This document shows, one piece after another, positions 47,814 to 55,562 of a DNA stretch of 64,000 nt; the stretch's first letter is position 1, and each line of letters begins with the position of its first letter. A model generated the notes under the pieces. It saw only the letters and a list, made by a program, of their open reading frames with translations. It was not told where the DNA came from and did no database searches. Source of the stretch: Mycobacterium sp. 852002-40037_SCH5390672 (GTDB lineage Bacteria > Actinomycetota > Actinomycetes > Mycobacteriales > Mycobacteriaceae); contig NZ_LZTA01000014.1 of the NCBI RefSeq assembly GCF_001665875.1, forward strand, positions 62,001-126,000. The letters are read 5' to 3'. The translations under genes and the position numbers were made by a program.

Positions 47814-48755
47814 TCAGCCAGGCACAATAATGAGCTTGCCCCGCTTGGCGAATCCGTTTTGTTCGAGTTGCGTAAGGGCTGAGATTGCCTGCGATAGTGG
47901 CACCGTTTTGGCGATGGGTAGCCGCAGCACCCCTTCGCCGGCGGCCCTCGCGACCGCCTCGATATCGGATGTGACCGCCTTGGCGATCACGACGTGGAAT
48001 GGGCCAGGCAGGACGCTCCTGACGATGTTCGCTGGACTCGGCTTGACGCTGATGATACGACCGTTGGCCGTCAACATCTTTCGGGCATCTCTGACCGGTA
48101 ACGTGCCGGCGGTGTCCAGGACGACATCGAATCGGTGTGTGAGGGCGGTGGGATCGAAGTCGAAGTCGACGATCGGATCGATACCGAGTTCGCGCGCCTC
48201 GTCCGCCGAGCCGGCCCGGCAGCTTCCCGCCACGGCCGCCCCGTGTGCCAGCGCGAGTTGTACCGCCGAGCGACCCACTCCCCCAAGGCATCCGTGCACG
48301 AACACCGACTCGCCACGCTGCATCTTCCCTTCATTGAACAGGGCTTGGTACGCGGTCAGACCGACAGTGGGAACGGCGGCCGCCGCCTCGAACGTCAAGG
48401 CAGCGGGCTTCGTGACGACACCCTTCTCTTCGGCGACGACCACGTCGGCGAACGCGCCTGACCACTTGATCGGCGGCCCCCCGAGCACTTCGTCACCCAC
48501 ACGCAGCCGGGTCACGTCGTCGCCGACAGCCTCGACGATGCCGGCGAAGTCGTAGCCCATCCCGCGTGGGAAGGTTCGGCCGGTCACCATCCTCATCGCG
48601 CCGTTTCGGATCCCGAAGTCCATCGGGTTAGCAGCGGCCGCGCGCACCCGGACGAGAACATCGTCGGCGCCGAGTTTCCTGGGCTCGAAGCCTTCGAGCC
48701 GCATGACGTCCGGTCCACCGTAGCGGTGGTACTGAATTCGCTTCATCGTGGGCAT
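47814..48755 (-). CDS. Zinc-type alcohol dehydrogenase-like / quinone oxidoreductase-like enzyme
   Basis: NAD(P)-dependent medium-chain dehydrogenase/reductase family, 313 residues. The GroES-like N-terminus has RVRAAAANPMDFGIRNGAMR and GYDFAGIVEAVGDDVTRLRVGDEVLGG; the Rossmann domain has VFVHGCLGGVGRSAVQLALAHGA. No structural zinc Cys cluster is present, so it is of the zinc-independent quinone-reductase-like type. The ATG at 48755 (MPTMKRIQYHRYGG) or at 48746 is the start. It sits with an esterase-like and an SDR gene on the same strand, opposite a TetR gene, which suggests a small regulated catabolic or detoxification cassette. Confidence 0.88.
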   Translation of the reverse strand: MPTMKRIQYHRYGGPDVMRLEGFEPRKLGADDVLVRVRAAAANPMDFGIRNGAMRMVTGRTFPRGMGYDFAGIVEAVGDDVTRLRVGDEVLGGPPIKWSGAFADVVVAEEKGVVTKPAALTFEAAAAVPTVGLTAYQALFNEGKMQRGESVFVHGCLGGVGRSAVQLALAHGAAVAGSCRAGSADEARELGIDPIVDFDFDPTALTHRFDVVLDTAGTLPVRDARKMLTANGRIISVKPSPANIVRSVLPGPFHVVIAKAVTSDIEAVARAAGEGVLRLPIAKTVPLSQAISALTQLEQNGFAKRGKLIIVPG

Positions 48756-48784
48756 GTGAGTTCTCCGATTAGTGGTGTCGTGTG

Positions 48785-49717
48785 TCAACGGGATAGGGGC
48801 ATTGCCAGAACAGATTCGAGGAATGCCAACGTTCTGTGATGCAGCGGAGCCGCGTTGAAGTGAGCAGACCCGTGGTCGCCGCCGACGATCTCCACCAGGT
48901 CCGCCCGGACCCCCACGGCTGTGAGTGCGCGATGCAGGCGCCGGCTCTGCTCGATGCCGACGCGACGATCCCTGTCCCCGTGGGCGATCAGGAAGGGTGG
49001 CGCGCCGGGATGTGCCAGGCGGCACAGGTTTCCCCGCTCCACCACCTGCGGTTGGCTGGATGGCACGAATCCGAAGAAGCGCGCCAGTGTGGTGTCTGGA
49101 CCGTGCATTCGTTCGATGGCGTCGGGGTGTGCGTCCTCATCGTGTTTGAGGAAATCGGTGGGTCCGTAGTGCTCCACGACAGCAGTCAGACCGCAGGACA
49201 CCTCCGAAGAGGGTTCGGTGCTGCTCACCAGGTCGCTGTCGTCTTCGGCGAGCGCAACGGCGCTGATGAGGTAGGCGCCTGCGCTGGAACCGAAGCCCAC
49301 GATGCGCTCAGAATCCAAGCTGTAGCGATCGGCGTTGGTCCGCACCCAGCGCACGGCCGTAGCGACATCTTGGATGGCCGCAGGAAAGACGGCCTCGCCA
49401 CTGAGCCGGTACTGGACCGACACCACCGCCAGCCCCGCCTCGAGCAGAAATCGCCATGGGCCCATTTGCTTGATGCCGGTGAAAAAGCCTCCCGGATGTG
49501 CGTACACGATCACGGGAACCGGTGTGGCCGCAGGATGGTGCGGGATGTGCAGATCCATGGTGAGTTGCCGAAATCCGATGCGAGTGGCGTACGGGCGATC
49601 CAGATGACTCGCTACCCCGGGGAAGACTTCCACCGGTGCCAGAGTGTCGAATTCGGGCCGGAGCACTGCCGAGAGCATTTCGTCAGGGATATCGACTGGC
49701 ATGCCGGGAATGTGCAA
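48785..49717 (-). CDS. Alpha/beta-hydrolase (esterase-like)
   Basis: Serine hydrolase of 310 residues. The oxyanion motif is VIVYAHPGGFFTGI, the nucleophile elbow IVGFGSSAGAYLISAV, the acid probably in LIAHGDRDRRVG and the His in EIVGGDHGSAHF. The family includes carboxylesterases and kynurenine-formamidase-like hydrolases; substrate unknown. The start codon ATG at 49717 begins MHIPGMPVDIPDEM. It is 29 bases upstream of the dehydrogenase gene on the same strand, so the two are probably cotranscribed with the SDR. Confidence 0.88.
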   Translation of the reverse strand: MHIPGMPVDIPDEMLSAVLRPEFDTLAPVEVFPGVASHLDRPYATRIGFRQLTMDLHIPHHPAATPVPVIVYAHPGGFFTGIKQMGPWRFLLEAGLAVVSVQYRLSGEAVFPAAIQDVATAVRWVRTNADRYSLDSERIVGFGSSAGAYLISAVALAEDDSDLVSSTEPSSEVSCGLTAVVEHYGPTDFLKHDEDAHPDAIERMHGPDTTLARFFGFVPSSQPQVVERGNLCRLAHPGAPPFLIAHGDRDRRVGIEQSRRLHRALTAVGVRADLVEIVGGDHGSAHFNAAPLHHRTLAFLESVLAMPLSR

Positions 49718-49763
49718 GGGATGACTCCTCTCGAAATACGTTGCAGTAAAGGCTATTTACGCC

Positions 49764-50582
49764 TCATGGCACATGCGGCGCGGTCTCGATGAGAGCGCGG
49801 CCGAGCAGCCAGCCGAACATCTTGGCCGACAGGGATCGCGGAATCAGGTGTTTAACCAGAAGATCCGCAGCGCTGTTGGTGACGCCTGGGATGACGCGCG
49901 CCCGCGCGCCCAGGCTGTTCAACGCCGCCTCGGCAACCTGCGACGCCGCCATTCTTGGGCCGCTGATCTTCTGAGGGTCAAGGCCAAAGGATTTTTCGGT
50001 GATTTCGGTCTTCGTCATCCCAGGCGAGAGGACCAGGACGTCGACGCCGTCTTTTTTCAGTTCGTAGTGCAACGCCTGGCCCAGTGACGAGATGTACGCC
50101 TTGGCCGCGGCGTAGTTGGCCACGTAGGGCGCGGCGCTGGCGTCGAGGCTGGACGCCACCAAAACGATGGCTCCGCGACCCCGCCGGACGAACGCATTGC
50201 CGAAAACGTACGCCATCTGCAGTGGCACCACCGCATCAAGGGTGAGGACTTCGAGTTCGTAGGCAAGCGAACTGTTGACCAGCGGCCCTGCAGAAGAGAT
50301 GCCGGCATTGGCCACGACTAACCCGACGTCGAGATCGGTGACCCGACGGGCCAGTTCGTCCACTGCACCCTCGGCAAGTAAATCCAGGGCGAGCACGACA
50401 CTCTCGGTGCCGTGTGCACGGGAGAGCTCGGTGGCCAAGGCGTCCAGACGGTCTTTGCGGCGCGCCACCAAGATGACGTTGACGCCCGCCGCACTGAGGT
50501 GGCGTGCGAATTGCTCTCCGATGCCTGAGGACGCCCCGGTCACGAGTGCGTACTGTCCGTAGGCTGCGCGAAGATCCTTCAT
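49764..50582 (-). CDS. Short-chain dehydrogenase/reductase (SDR)
   Basis: Classical SDR, 272 residues: cofactor motif ALVTGASSGIGEQFARHLS (TGxxxGxG), NAG motif VVANAGISSAGP, catalytic Ser in IVLVASSLDAS and the YxxxK in YVANYAAAKAYISSLG. A basic residue after the glycine motif region (VARRKDRL) suggests NADP preference. C-terminal segment is long and amphipathic (DLLVKHLIPRSLSAKMFGWLLGR). It is the first gene of the cassette and diverges from the TetR gene over a 123-base region with operator-like repeats. Confidence 0.9.
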   Translation of the reverse strand: MKDLRAAYGQYALVTGASSGIGEQFARHLSAAGVNVILVARRKDRLDALATELSRAHGTESVVLALDLLAEGAVDELARRVTDLDVGLVVANAGISSAGPLVNSSLAYELEVLTLDAVVPLQMAYVFGNAFVRRGRGAIVLVASSLDASAAPYVANYAAAKAYISSLGQALHYELKKDGVDVLVLSPGMTKTEITEKSFGLDPQKISGPRMAASQVAEAALNSLGARARVIPGVTNSAADLLVKHLIPRSLSAKMFGWLLGRALIETAPHVP

Positions 50583-50630
50583 TCCGATTCCTGTCTGCGC
50601 AGAGGGTCATATTCCGGCGCCGACAGCACG

Positions 50631-50678
50631 GCACCAGGTGTCATCACACTACATCAATACGGCACTTGGTGTCATCAC
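50631..50678. promoter_or_regulatory. Tandem operator-like repeats between SDR and TetR genes
   Basis: Two near-identical 17-base direct repeats, GCACCAGGTGTCATCAC (50631-50647) and GCACTTGGTGTCATCAC (50662-50678), spaced 31 bases apart (about three helical turns), so a regulator would bind on the same face. Each core GTG-TCAT-CAC is itself an imperfect palindrome, as TetR operators often are. They lie 28 bases before the TetR ATG and about 50 bases from the SDR start. Confidence 0.65.
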
Positions 50679-50705
50679 TACGTCTTCGCGCTTTAGAATG
50701 CGGAT

Positions 50706-51287
50706 ATGAGTCGGTGGGAACCCAACGCGGCCGAGCGATTGGGAGCCGCGGCGGTGGAATTGTTCGCCGAGCGCGGATATGAGGACGTCACGGTCGTCGA
50801 GATCGCTGAGCGCGCGGGATTGACCAAACGGACGTTCTTTCGTCACTTCGCCGACAAACGCGAGATTCTATTCCGCGGCCAGGATGCCTACCGCGGCATG
50901 TTCGCCGACGCCATCGCCGGTGCGCCCGACGAAGCCGGCCCCATGGAAGCGATCGGGGCCGCACTGACCGCGTTCGCCGCCGGCTTCACAGACGACCGCC
51001 GCGAACTTGTGGCCAAACGTCAAGCCGTCATCGACGCCAATCCCGAACTCAAAGAGCGAGACCTGCTCAAAGCCGCCGCCCTGACAACGGCGATAGCTGA
51101 CGCGCTGGTCGCGCGCGGGGTAAAACCGCCTGTCGCGAACCTGGCCGCCAACTTCGGCGCACTCGCCCTCGCCGATGCCTTCCAAAGTTGGCTGCAACCC
51201 GGAAATCGGAAATCCATGACCACGCTTGTCCAGCAAGCGATCCGAGACCTCGACACCGCAATAGAAGCGCTGCGCAAAGGCCCTTGA
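50706..51287 (+). CDS. TetR-family transcriptional regulator
   Basis: DNA-binding repressor of 193 residues. The N-terminal HTH domain is clear: RLGAAAVELFAERGYEDVTVVEIAERAGLTKRTFFRHFADKREIL at about residues 11-55. The C-terminal ligand domain (about residues 65-190) is helical without a recognisable ligand motif. It is divergent from the SDR-hydrolase-dehydrogenase genes and the repeats at 50631-50678 fit as its operator, so it probably controls both directions. Its 3' end lies 49 bases from the truncated end of an IS3-type element. Confidence 0.92.
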   Translation: MSRWEPNAAERLGAAAVELFAERGYEDVTVVEIAERAGLTKRTFFRHFADKREILFRGQDAYRGMFADAIAGAPDEAGPMEAIGAALTAFAAGFTDDRRELVAKRQAVIDANPELKERDLLKAAALTTAIADALVARGVKPPVANLAANFGALALADAFQSWLQPGNRKSMTTLVQQAIRDLDTAIEALRKGP

Positions 51288-51335
51288 CAGTACTAGCGCG
51301 GCGAATCCAACGAGCATCACCGTGCCTCCGCTGAA

Positions 51336-51761
51336 CTAGCCGAGATGGCCATCAGCGGTGGTGTCGAACTGGAAGTCCATCGCCCAGATCACGTTCGGTC
51401 GGATCGGGCAAATCGCCCCGACCGGCGCACCGATGCCGGTTAAGCGTTTCTTTCTGCGGCGCTGCGGAACCCGCAGGCCTTCCTGGCGCCACAGCCGGCG
51501 GATGCGCTTGTTGTTGACCTTCCAACCAGCTCGCCGTGCCGCGATCGCGGCACGGCGACATCCCCAGCGGGGCCGCTCGGTGGACAACGCGCGCAGCCAG
51601 GCCCGCAACTCGGCCTCCTCATCGCTGATCGGCGGTGATTGCAGACGCATGGTGGAACGGTGGATACCGACCACCGCACACGCCCGCCGCTCGGAGACCC
51701 CGAACCGCTCGCGCAGCATCCCAACGGCGCTGCGCTTGCGATTCGGGGTCAGAAGTTTCCC
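51336..51761 (-). pseudogene. IS3-family transposase OrfB, truncated
   Basis: N-terminal third of an OrfB: RERFGVSERRACAVVGIHRSTMRLQS, the HTH_21-like region ELRAWLRALSTERPRWGCRRAAIAARRAGWKVNNKRIRRLWRQEGLRVPQ, and the first integrase-core motif NVIWAMDFQFDTTADG with the first Asp of the DDE triad. The second Asp and the Glu are missing, so no catalytic activity is possible. It would be read by -1 frameshifting from orfA at the slippery heptamer GGGAAAC (minus strand, 51761-51755). Confidence 0.85.
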
Positions 51762-52036
51762 GCCGAAATCTCCTTGAGCATGTCGATGTCAAGGGCCTGG
51801 TTGGCGACCAGCTTCTTGAGCCGGGCGTTCTCGGCCTCAAGTTCCTTGAGGCGCTTGGCGTCGCTGGCCTTCATCCCGCCGTACTGGGCGACCCAGCGAT
51901 GCCAGGTCGACTCGGTGATCTCGAGGTGGCGACACACTTCGCTGAGCTCCTGCCCTGTTCCGAGGAGCTTGTTGCCCTCGGCGAGCTTGCGGATGATCTG
52001 ATCCGGCGTGTGCCGCCGGCGCTTGTTCGCTGCCAT
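51749..52036 (-). CDS. IS3-family transposase OrfA
   Basis: A 95-residue IS3-type OrfA: HTH_Tnp_1 domain KRRRHTPDQIIRKLAEGNKLLGTGQELSEVCRHLEITESTWHRWVAQYGG, followed by a leucine-zipper-like helix KRLKELEAENARLKKLVANQALDIDMLKEISAG. It recognises the IS ends and makes the OrfAB fusion by frameshifting three bases before its stop. With orfB truncated the element should not move by itself. Confidence 0.9.
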   Translation of the reverse strand: MAANKRRRHTPDQIIRKLAEGNKLLGTGQELSEVCRHLEITESTWHRWVAQYGGMKASDAKRLKELEAENARLKKLVANQALDIDMLKEISAGNF

Positions 52037-52209
52037 GTCGTCGTCGACTCTTCCTGCCCGAACATTCAGGCATCAGGGTCACACAACGACTGGACCACTA
52101 CGAAGGGCTCACCTCAGTACAGCTAGGAGCGGGAGCTGAACAAGCCCAATCGAATGATGATCGGCTGCCCGAAGGAGAGTGGGGGCTGACCGATCAACTG
52201 GCCAGCTTG

Positions 52210-52282
52210 TGCCCCCGGCAGGATTCGAACCTGCGACACCGGCTTTAGGAGAGCCGTGCTCTATCCCCTGAGCTACGAGGGC
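52210..52282 (-). tRNA. tRNA-Arg (anticodon CCU)
   Basis: Complete 73-base cloverleaf on the minus strand: acceptor stem GCCCTCG/CGGGGGC, D-arm TAGCTCAGGGGATAGAGCA, anticodon stem CGGCT/AGCCG around loop CTCCTAA with anticodon CCT, and T-arm GCAGGTTCGAATCCTGC. CCA is not encoded. It is also the likely attachment point of the segment to its left, because its 3' part is repeated at 46894-46920. Confidence 0.95.
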
Positions 52283-52331
52283 GGACGGGCCTGAGCTTAC
52301 CGGCAGGCCTGCCCATATATCGTCGCGGCGG

Positions 52332-53150
52332 TCAGCGCAGTTCGGCGATCACTTTCGAGAAGTTGTCAATGTTGTTGTCCTGCACGGTGAAGGACGACAC
52401 GGCGTACTTTTCCCGGTATGCGGACAAGGTGTCGGCAATCTCGCGGGGCGAACCGCTGAGCACCGAGGGCTGGGACAGGATCTCCTCATCGGACAGGTCC
52501 GGCGAGTAAGTGCGGGTCAGCTTGAGGTCTGGCTCGGTCTCCCCGGCCCTCGGCATCGCCGTGATGGCCAGATTGAGCTCGAGTGAGTCGAACCGATCCC
52601 CGGCGGCCTTGCGGACAAAGTCGACACGCTCGGCGAACGGATCCTCGACGTCGCGCACCTTGGAGCCGGTCAGCCCGATGATGTCGGCGTTGCGGGCAGC
52701 GATGGTCAACACCCGGTCGCCATTGCCGGCGATGATCAGCGGCGTCGATGGATGGTGTTCCTTGAGATACTTCGTCACGTGTTCGAGGTAGTCGACCCGG
52801 GCGCCGGCGCTGGGATACGGGATCTCCGCGGCTTCGAACTCTTCCCGGACGTAGCCGGTGCCGAGTCCGATCTCGAGGCGACCGTCGCTGAGCAGATCCA
52901 AGGCTTGCATGTCCCGGCTGAGCAGGGCCGGCTTGTAGAACGCGGAATTGAGTACATACATGCTCAGCCGCAGCGTCTTCGTGACCATCGCGACCGCGGT
53001 CAGGGTCGGGAAGGGCGCGGCGGCGCCCAAATGATCGGGCACACAAAGAATGTCGAAGCCGGCGTCTTCAGCGCGCTTGGCCTTCTCCAGCAGTGCCTCG
53101 CGCGACTTGAAGAACCGCATACTCATTCCGAAGCGAAAGTCCTTGGCCAC
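52332..53150 (-). CDS. F420-dependent LLM-class oxidoreductase
   Basis: Luciferase-like monooxygenase (LLM) superfamily, 272 residues, probably using coenzyme F420. Visible: EKAKRAEDAGFDILCVPDHLGAAAPFPTLTAVAMVT at the N-terminus, KPALLSRDMQALDLLSDGRLEIGLGTGYVREEFEAAEIPYPSAGARVDYLEH with the F420/FMN phosphate region, TPLIIAGNGDRVLTIAARNADIIGLTG, and the C-terminal SSFTVQDNNIDNF. The GTG at 53150 with a GGAGA site is preferred; two TTG codons upstream are possible. Substrate unknown. It sits between tRNA-Arg and the next gene on the minus strand and probably follows it in one transcript. Confidence 0.88.
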   Translation of the reverse strand: MAKDFRFGMSMRFFKSREALLEKAKRAEDAGFDILCVPDHLGAAAPFPTLTAVAMVTKTLRLSMYVLNSAFYKPALLSRDMQALDLLSDGRLEIGLGTGYVREEFEAAEIPYPSAGARVDYLEHVTKYLKEHHPSTPLIIAGNGDRVLTIAARNADIIGLTGSKVRDVEDPFAERVDFVRKAAGDRFDSLELNLAITAMPRAGETEPDLKLTRTYSPDLSDEEILSQPSVLSGSPREIADTLSAYREKYAVSSFTVQDNNIDNFSKVIAELR

Positions 53151-53163
53151 CAACAATCTCCGT

Positions 53164-54237
53164 TCAACGATCCGACATTGACCAACTACGGGCGGCGTCC
53201 ACCAACCCCTGAATCAAGGTGCTGGTGACCGACGACAAACCGTCATCGTCCGGCAGCGGGCTGCGCGGGCTGATCCCCCGGACCCGCGCCGAGAGCTCCA
53301 GTTGGGTTCCGCCGTCACGCACCCGGTTCACCGGGTTGCGCGGGTGCAGGCCCCGCAATTCCGGCGGGATGTCGTCGAGGTCGGTGATCACCTGGTAGCC
53401 GGGCAGCTGGATGTGCCTGCTTAGGTGAGCGGCCAATGTCCGGTTGCGACCGCCTGCCAGCAGCTGGGTGCTGCGACCATGGCGGCCGTACCCGTGCAGG
53501 GACACCGCGACCTCGACATGGTCGAGGAACTCCGCGAGCCGCGTCGATTCGGCCGGGTCGAACCGTGCCGACGGCAGGTGGTGCGGGTAGTGGTCGGGGT
53601 GGCGCACCACGTACACCGACGCTCCGGCTGCCTCGGCGGCGCGTTCGGCGATCACATCGGTCATCTCTTCCAGCCCGCCGCCGTGGATCGCCAGAAAGCC
53701 GAAACGCGAACGTAATTGGCTGAACTCGGTCATGCCCGGCTCATTCAGCAACGCTGAAAGCGACCGCGGCCCCGGCCCGGACGCCGACGATTTCGCGCGT
53801 GGCCAGCCGGCGGGATCCCAGCGGCGCAAGAAGTCGACCCAGCGTTGTGGCAGCCCGTGCTGCGTGGCGCCGTCGATGATCTTGGGCAGGTACCCCGGTC
53901 GGGGCGGGCCCGGCGTCACCCGGTGGTCGATGTAGACCCAGGCCGGTGACGGGCCGTCGTCGGTGTGGACGGTCATTTCGTCGCGCCGGTAGCGCACCGG
54001 CACACCCTCGGCGCTGTCCAACGTCGCCAAGTCACCGTCGGAGATCTGCCAGACCACGCCGTACACCCGGTTACCGGCCAGCGGTTCGACGGTGGCCACG
54101 CCGCGCTGGTTGATCAGCCAGTCGTGATCGGCCAGGACCGCGGGCCGCGGATGCGCGGCGTCGGGACAGCGTTGCGCCATCTGCCTGACGCATAGGTTCG
54201 ACCCGTATGCGAAGTAGAGATGCCGGCGGGCCGGCAT
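53164..54237 (-). CDS. Gamma-glutamylcyclotransferase / poly-gamma-glutamate hydrolase fusion (Rv0923c-like)
   Basis: Two-domain protein of 357 residues (353 in Rv0923c). The N-terminal domain (about residues 1-140) is a gamma-glutamylcyclotransferase-like fold with the substrate loop YFAYGSNL and the catalytic Glu likely in LATLDSAEGVPVRYRRDE. The C-terminal domain (about residues 165-350) resembles the zinc-dependent poly-gamma-glutamate hydrolases first described in phages (DUF867-like): FLAIHGGGLEEMTDVIAERAAE supplies the early metal ligands, then VAVSLHGYGRHGRSTQLLAGGRNRTLA. An activity on gamma-glutamyl polymers or peptides is an inference. It abuts the mntH stop directly (TGAATG). Confidence 0.8.
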   Translation of the reverse strand: MPARRHLYFAYGSNLCVRQMAQRCPDAAHPRPAVLADHDWLINQRGVATVEPLAGNRVYGVVWQISDGDLATLDSAEGVPVRYRRDEMTVHTDDGPSPAWVYIDHRVTPGPPRPGYLPKIIDGATQHGLPQRWVDFLRRWDPAGWPRAKSSASGPGPRSLSALLNEPGMTEFSQLRSRFGFLAIHGGGLEEMTDVIAERAAEAAGASVYVVRHPDHYPHHLPSARFDPAESTRLAEFLDHVEVAVSLHGYGRHGRSTQLLAGGRNRTLAAHLSRHIQLPGYQVITDLDDIPPELRGLHPRNPVNRVRDGGTQLELSARVRGISPRSPLPDDDGLSSVTSTLIQGLVDAARSWSMSDR

Positions 54238-55464
54238 TCAGCCGGTCACCGTCAGCCAGATGAGCACCACGTTAAGCAGACTAATCAATACGCCGACGGC
54301 CCAGCCAAGAATCGTGGTGATGCGGTGATTGACGTCGCCACCCATCAGCTCGCGATTGCTGGTCAGCTTGATCAAAGGCAGCACCGCAAAAGGTATTCCG
54401 AACGACAGCACCACCTGGGACAGCACCAACGCGCGGGTGGGATCGAATCCCACCGCCAGGATCACCAGGGCGGGCACCAGGGTGACCAACCGTCGCACCA
54501 CCATGGGAATCGACCGGTGCAACAACCCCTGCATGATCATGGCGCCGGCGTAGGCGCCCACCGATGACGACGCCAGACCGGACGCGAGCAACCCGACCGC
54601 AAACAGCACCGCGATGGTCGCGCCCAGCGTGTTGTGAATTGCGGAGTAGGCGCCCTCGATGGAGGCGCTCACGTCGCGGTGTTGCAGGTTGATCGCGGCG
54701 ATGAGCAGCATCGCGGCGTTCACCGTGCCGGCCACCGTCATCGCCAGCACGACATCCCAGCGGGTGACGCGCAGCAGCAGACGCCGGTGTGACCCCTCGT
54801 CGGGATGCCCGTGCCGGTCCAGGACGAGACCGGAATGCATGTACACCGCGTGCGGCATGACGGTGGCGCCGAGGATGGCGGCCGCCAGCAGCACGCTTTC
54901 GGTGCCGCGGAAGCGGGGGACCAGCCCACCGAGCATCTCCTCCGGAGGGGCCGTCTTGACGAAGAAACTCGCGGCGAACCCGATCGCGATGACCAGCAGC
55001 AGGCCGGTGATGACCCGCTCGAAGATGATCTGTCCGCGCCGGTCCTGAATCCCCAGCAGCAGCAGCGCCACCAGGCCGGTGATCAGACCGCCGGCCAGCA
55101 GCGGCAGGTTGAACAATATGTGCAAAGCGATGGCCCCGCCGACGACTTCGGCCGCATCGGTGGCGATGGCCACGAGTTCGGCCTGAGCCCAGTAGACCAG
55201 CCGCGCCGCGGGGCCCATCCGCCTGCCGATCGTTGCGGGCAGGGAGCGTCCGGTGACCAACCCCAGCTTCGCCGACAGGTACTGCACCAGGCCTGCCAGC
55301 ACATTGGCCGCCACGATGACCCACAGCAGCAGATAGCCGTATTGCGAGCCGGCGCTGACGTTGGCAGCGACATTTCCGGGGTCGACGTAGGCGATGGCGG
55401 CGACAAAAGCGGGCCCGAGCAAATACCAGTTGCCCTTGAGCGAGCCCTGGGTGCGCTGCCCCAA
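54238..55464 (-). CDS. mntH: NRAMP-type Mn2+/Fe2+ transporter MntH
   Basis: Proton-coupled divalent-metal importer of the NRAMP family with about eleven TM segments, 408 residues (428 in Rv0924c). The metal-site motif in TM1 is FVAAIAYVDPGNVAANVSAG (DPGN), and in TM6 ILGATVMPHAVYMHSGL (MPH). The TTG at 55464 is the only start that leaves the frame open; an in-frame stop lies seven codons upstream. The next gene begins one base after its stop, so they are cotranscribed. An inverted repeat at 55480-55503 upstream may be the metal-regulator site. Confidence 0.95.
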   Translation of the reverse strand: MGQRTQGSLKGNWYLLGPAFVAAIAYVDPGNVAANVSAGSQYGYLLLWVIVAANVLAGLVQYLSAKLGLVTGRSLPATIGRRMGPAARLVYWAQAELVAIATDAAEVVGGAIALHILFNLPLLAGGLITGLVALLLLGIQDRRGQIIFERVITGLLLVIAIGFAASFFVKTAPPEEMLGGLVPRFRGTESVLLAAAILGATVMPHAVYMHSGLVLDRHGHPDEGSHRRLLLRVTRWDVVLAMTVAGTVNAAMLLIAAINLQHRDVSASIEGAYSAIHNTLGATIAVLFAVGLLASGLASSSVGAYAGAMIMQGLLHRSIPMVVRRLVTLVPALVILAVGFDPTRALVLSQVVLSFGIPFAVLPLIKLTSNRELMGGDVNHRITTILGWAVGVLISLLNVVLIWLTVTG

Positions 55465-55479
55465 CGTGCCGACCTCGAT

Positions 55480-55503
55480 TCACTTCACCGAATAAGAAAG
55501 TGA
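55480..55503. promoter_or_regulatory. Inverted repeat upstream of mntH
   Basis: TCACTT (55480-55485) and AAGTGA (55498-55503) form a 6-bp inverted repeat with a 12-base AT-rich centre, 15 bases before the mntH start. The place suits a Mn2+/Fe2+ repressor such as MntR or IdeR, but it does not closely match the IdeR consensus. Tentative. Confidence 0.3.
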
Positions 55504-55562
55504 GGTTAGTCGAACATCGCCGCGCGACCCTCAGCGGCTAGGGCGTTTCCCGCCCTCGGGCC

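Larger units (their letters stand above)
51336..52117 (-). mobile_element. Truncated IS3-family insertion sequence
   Basis: Contains an orfA with HTH and the N-terminal part of an orfB transposase in the -1 frame, with the IS3-type arrangement. The 5' (right) end is present near 52117, where the minus strand reads TGAGGTGAGCCCTTCGTAGT. The 3' (left) end and two thirds of orfB are missing: the orfB frame stops right after WAMDFQFDTTADG. A fragment of a second copy's right end lies at 47668-47738. Confidence 0.85.

Noticed and set aside
47814..49025. Upstream extension of the dehydrogenase frame to 49025
   Set aside because: The extra 90 residues overlap the esterase-like gene in another frame and are Arg/Pro-rich; the family begins at the ATG 48755.
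48836..49792. 318-codon plus-strand frame
   Set aside because: Antisense to the alpha/beta-hydrolase gene with clear catalytic motifs; no ribosome site or domain.
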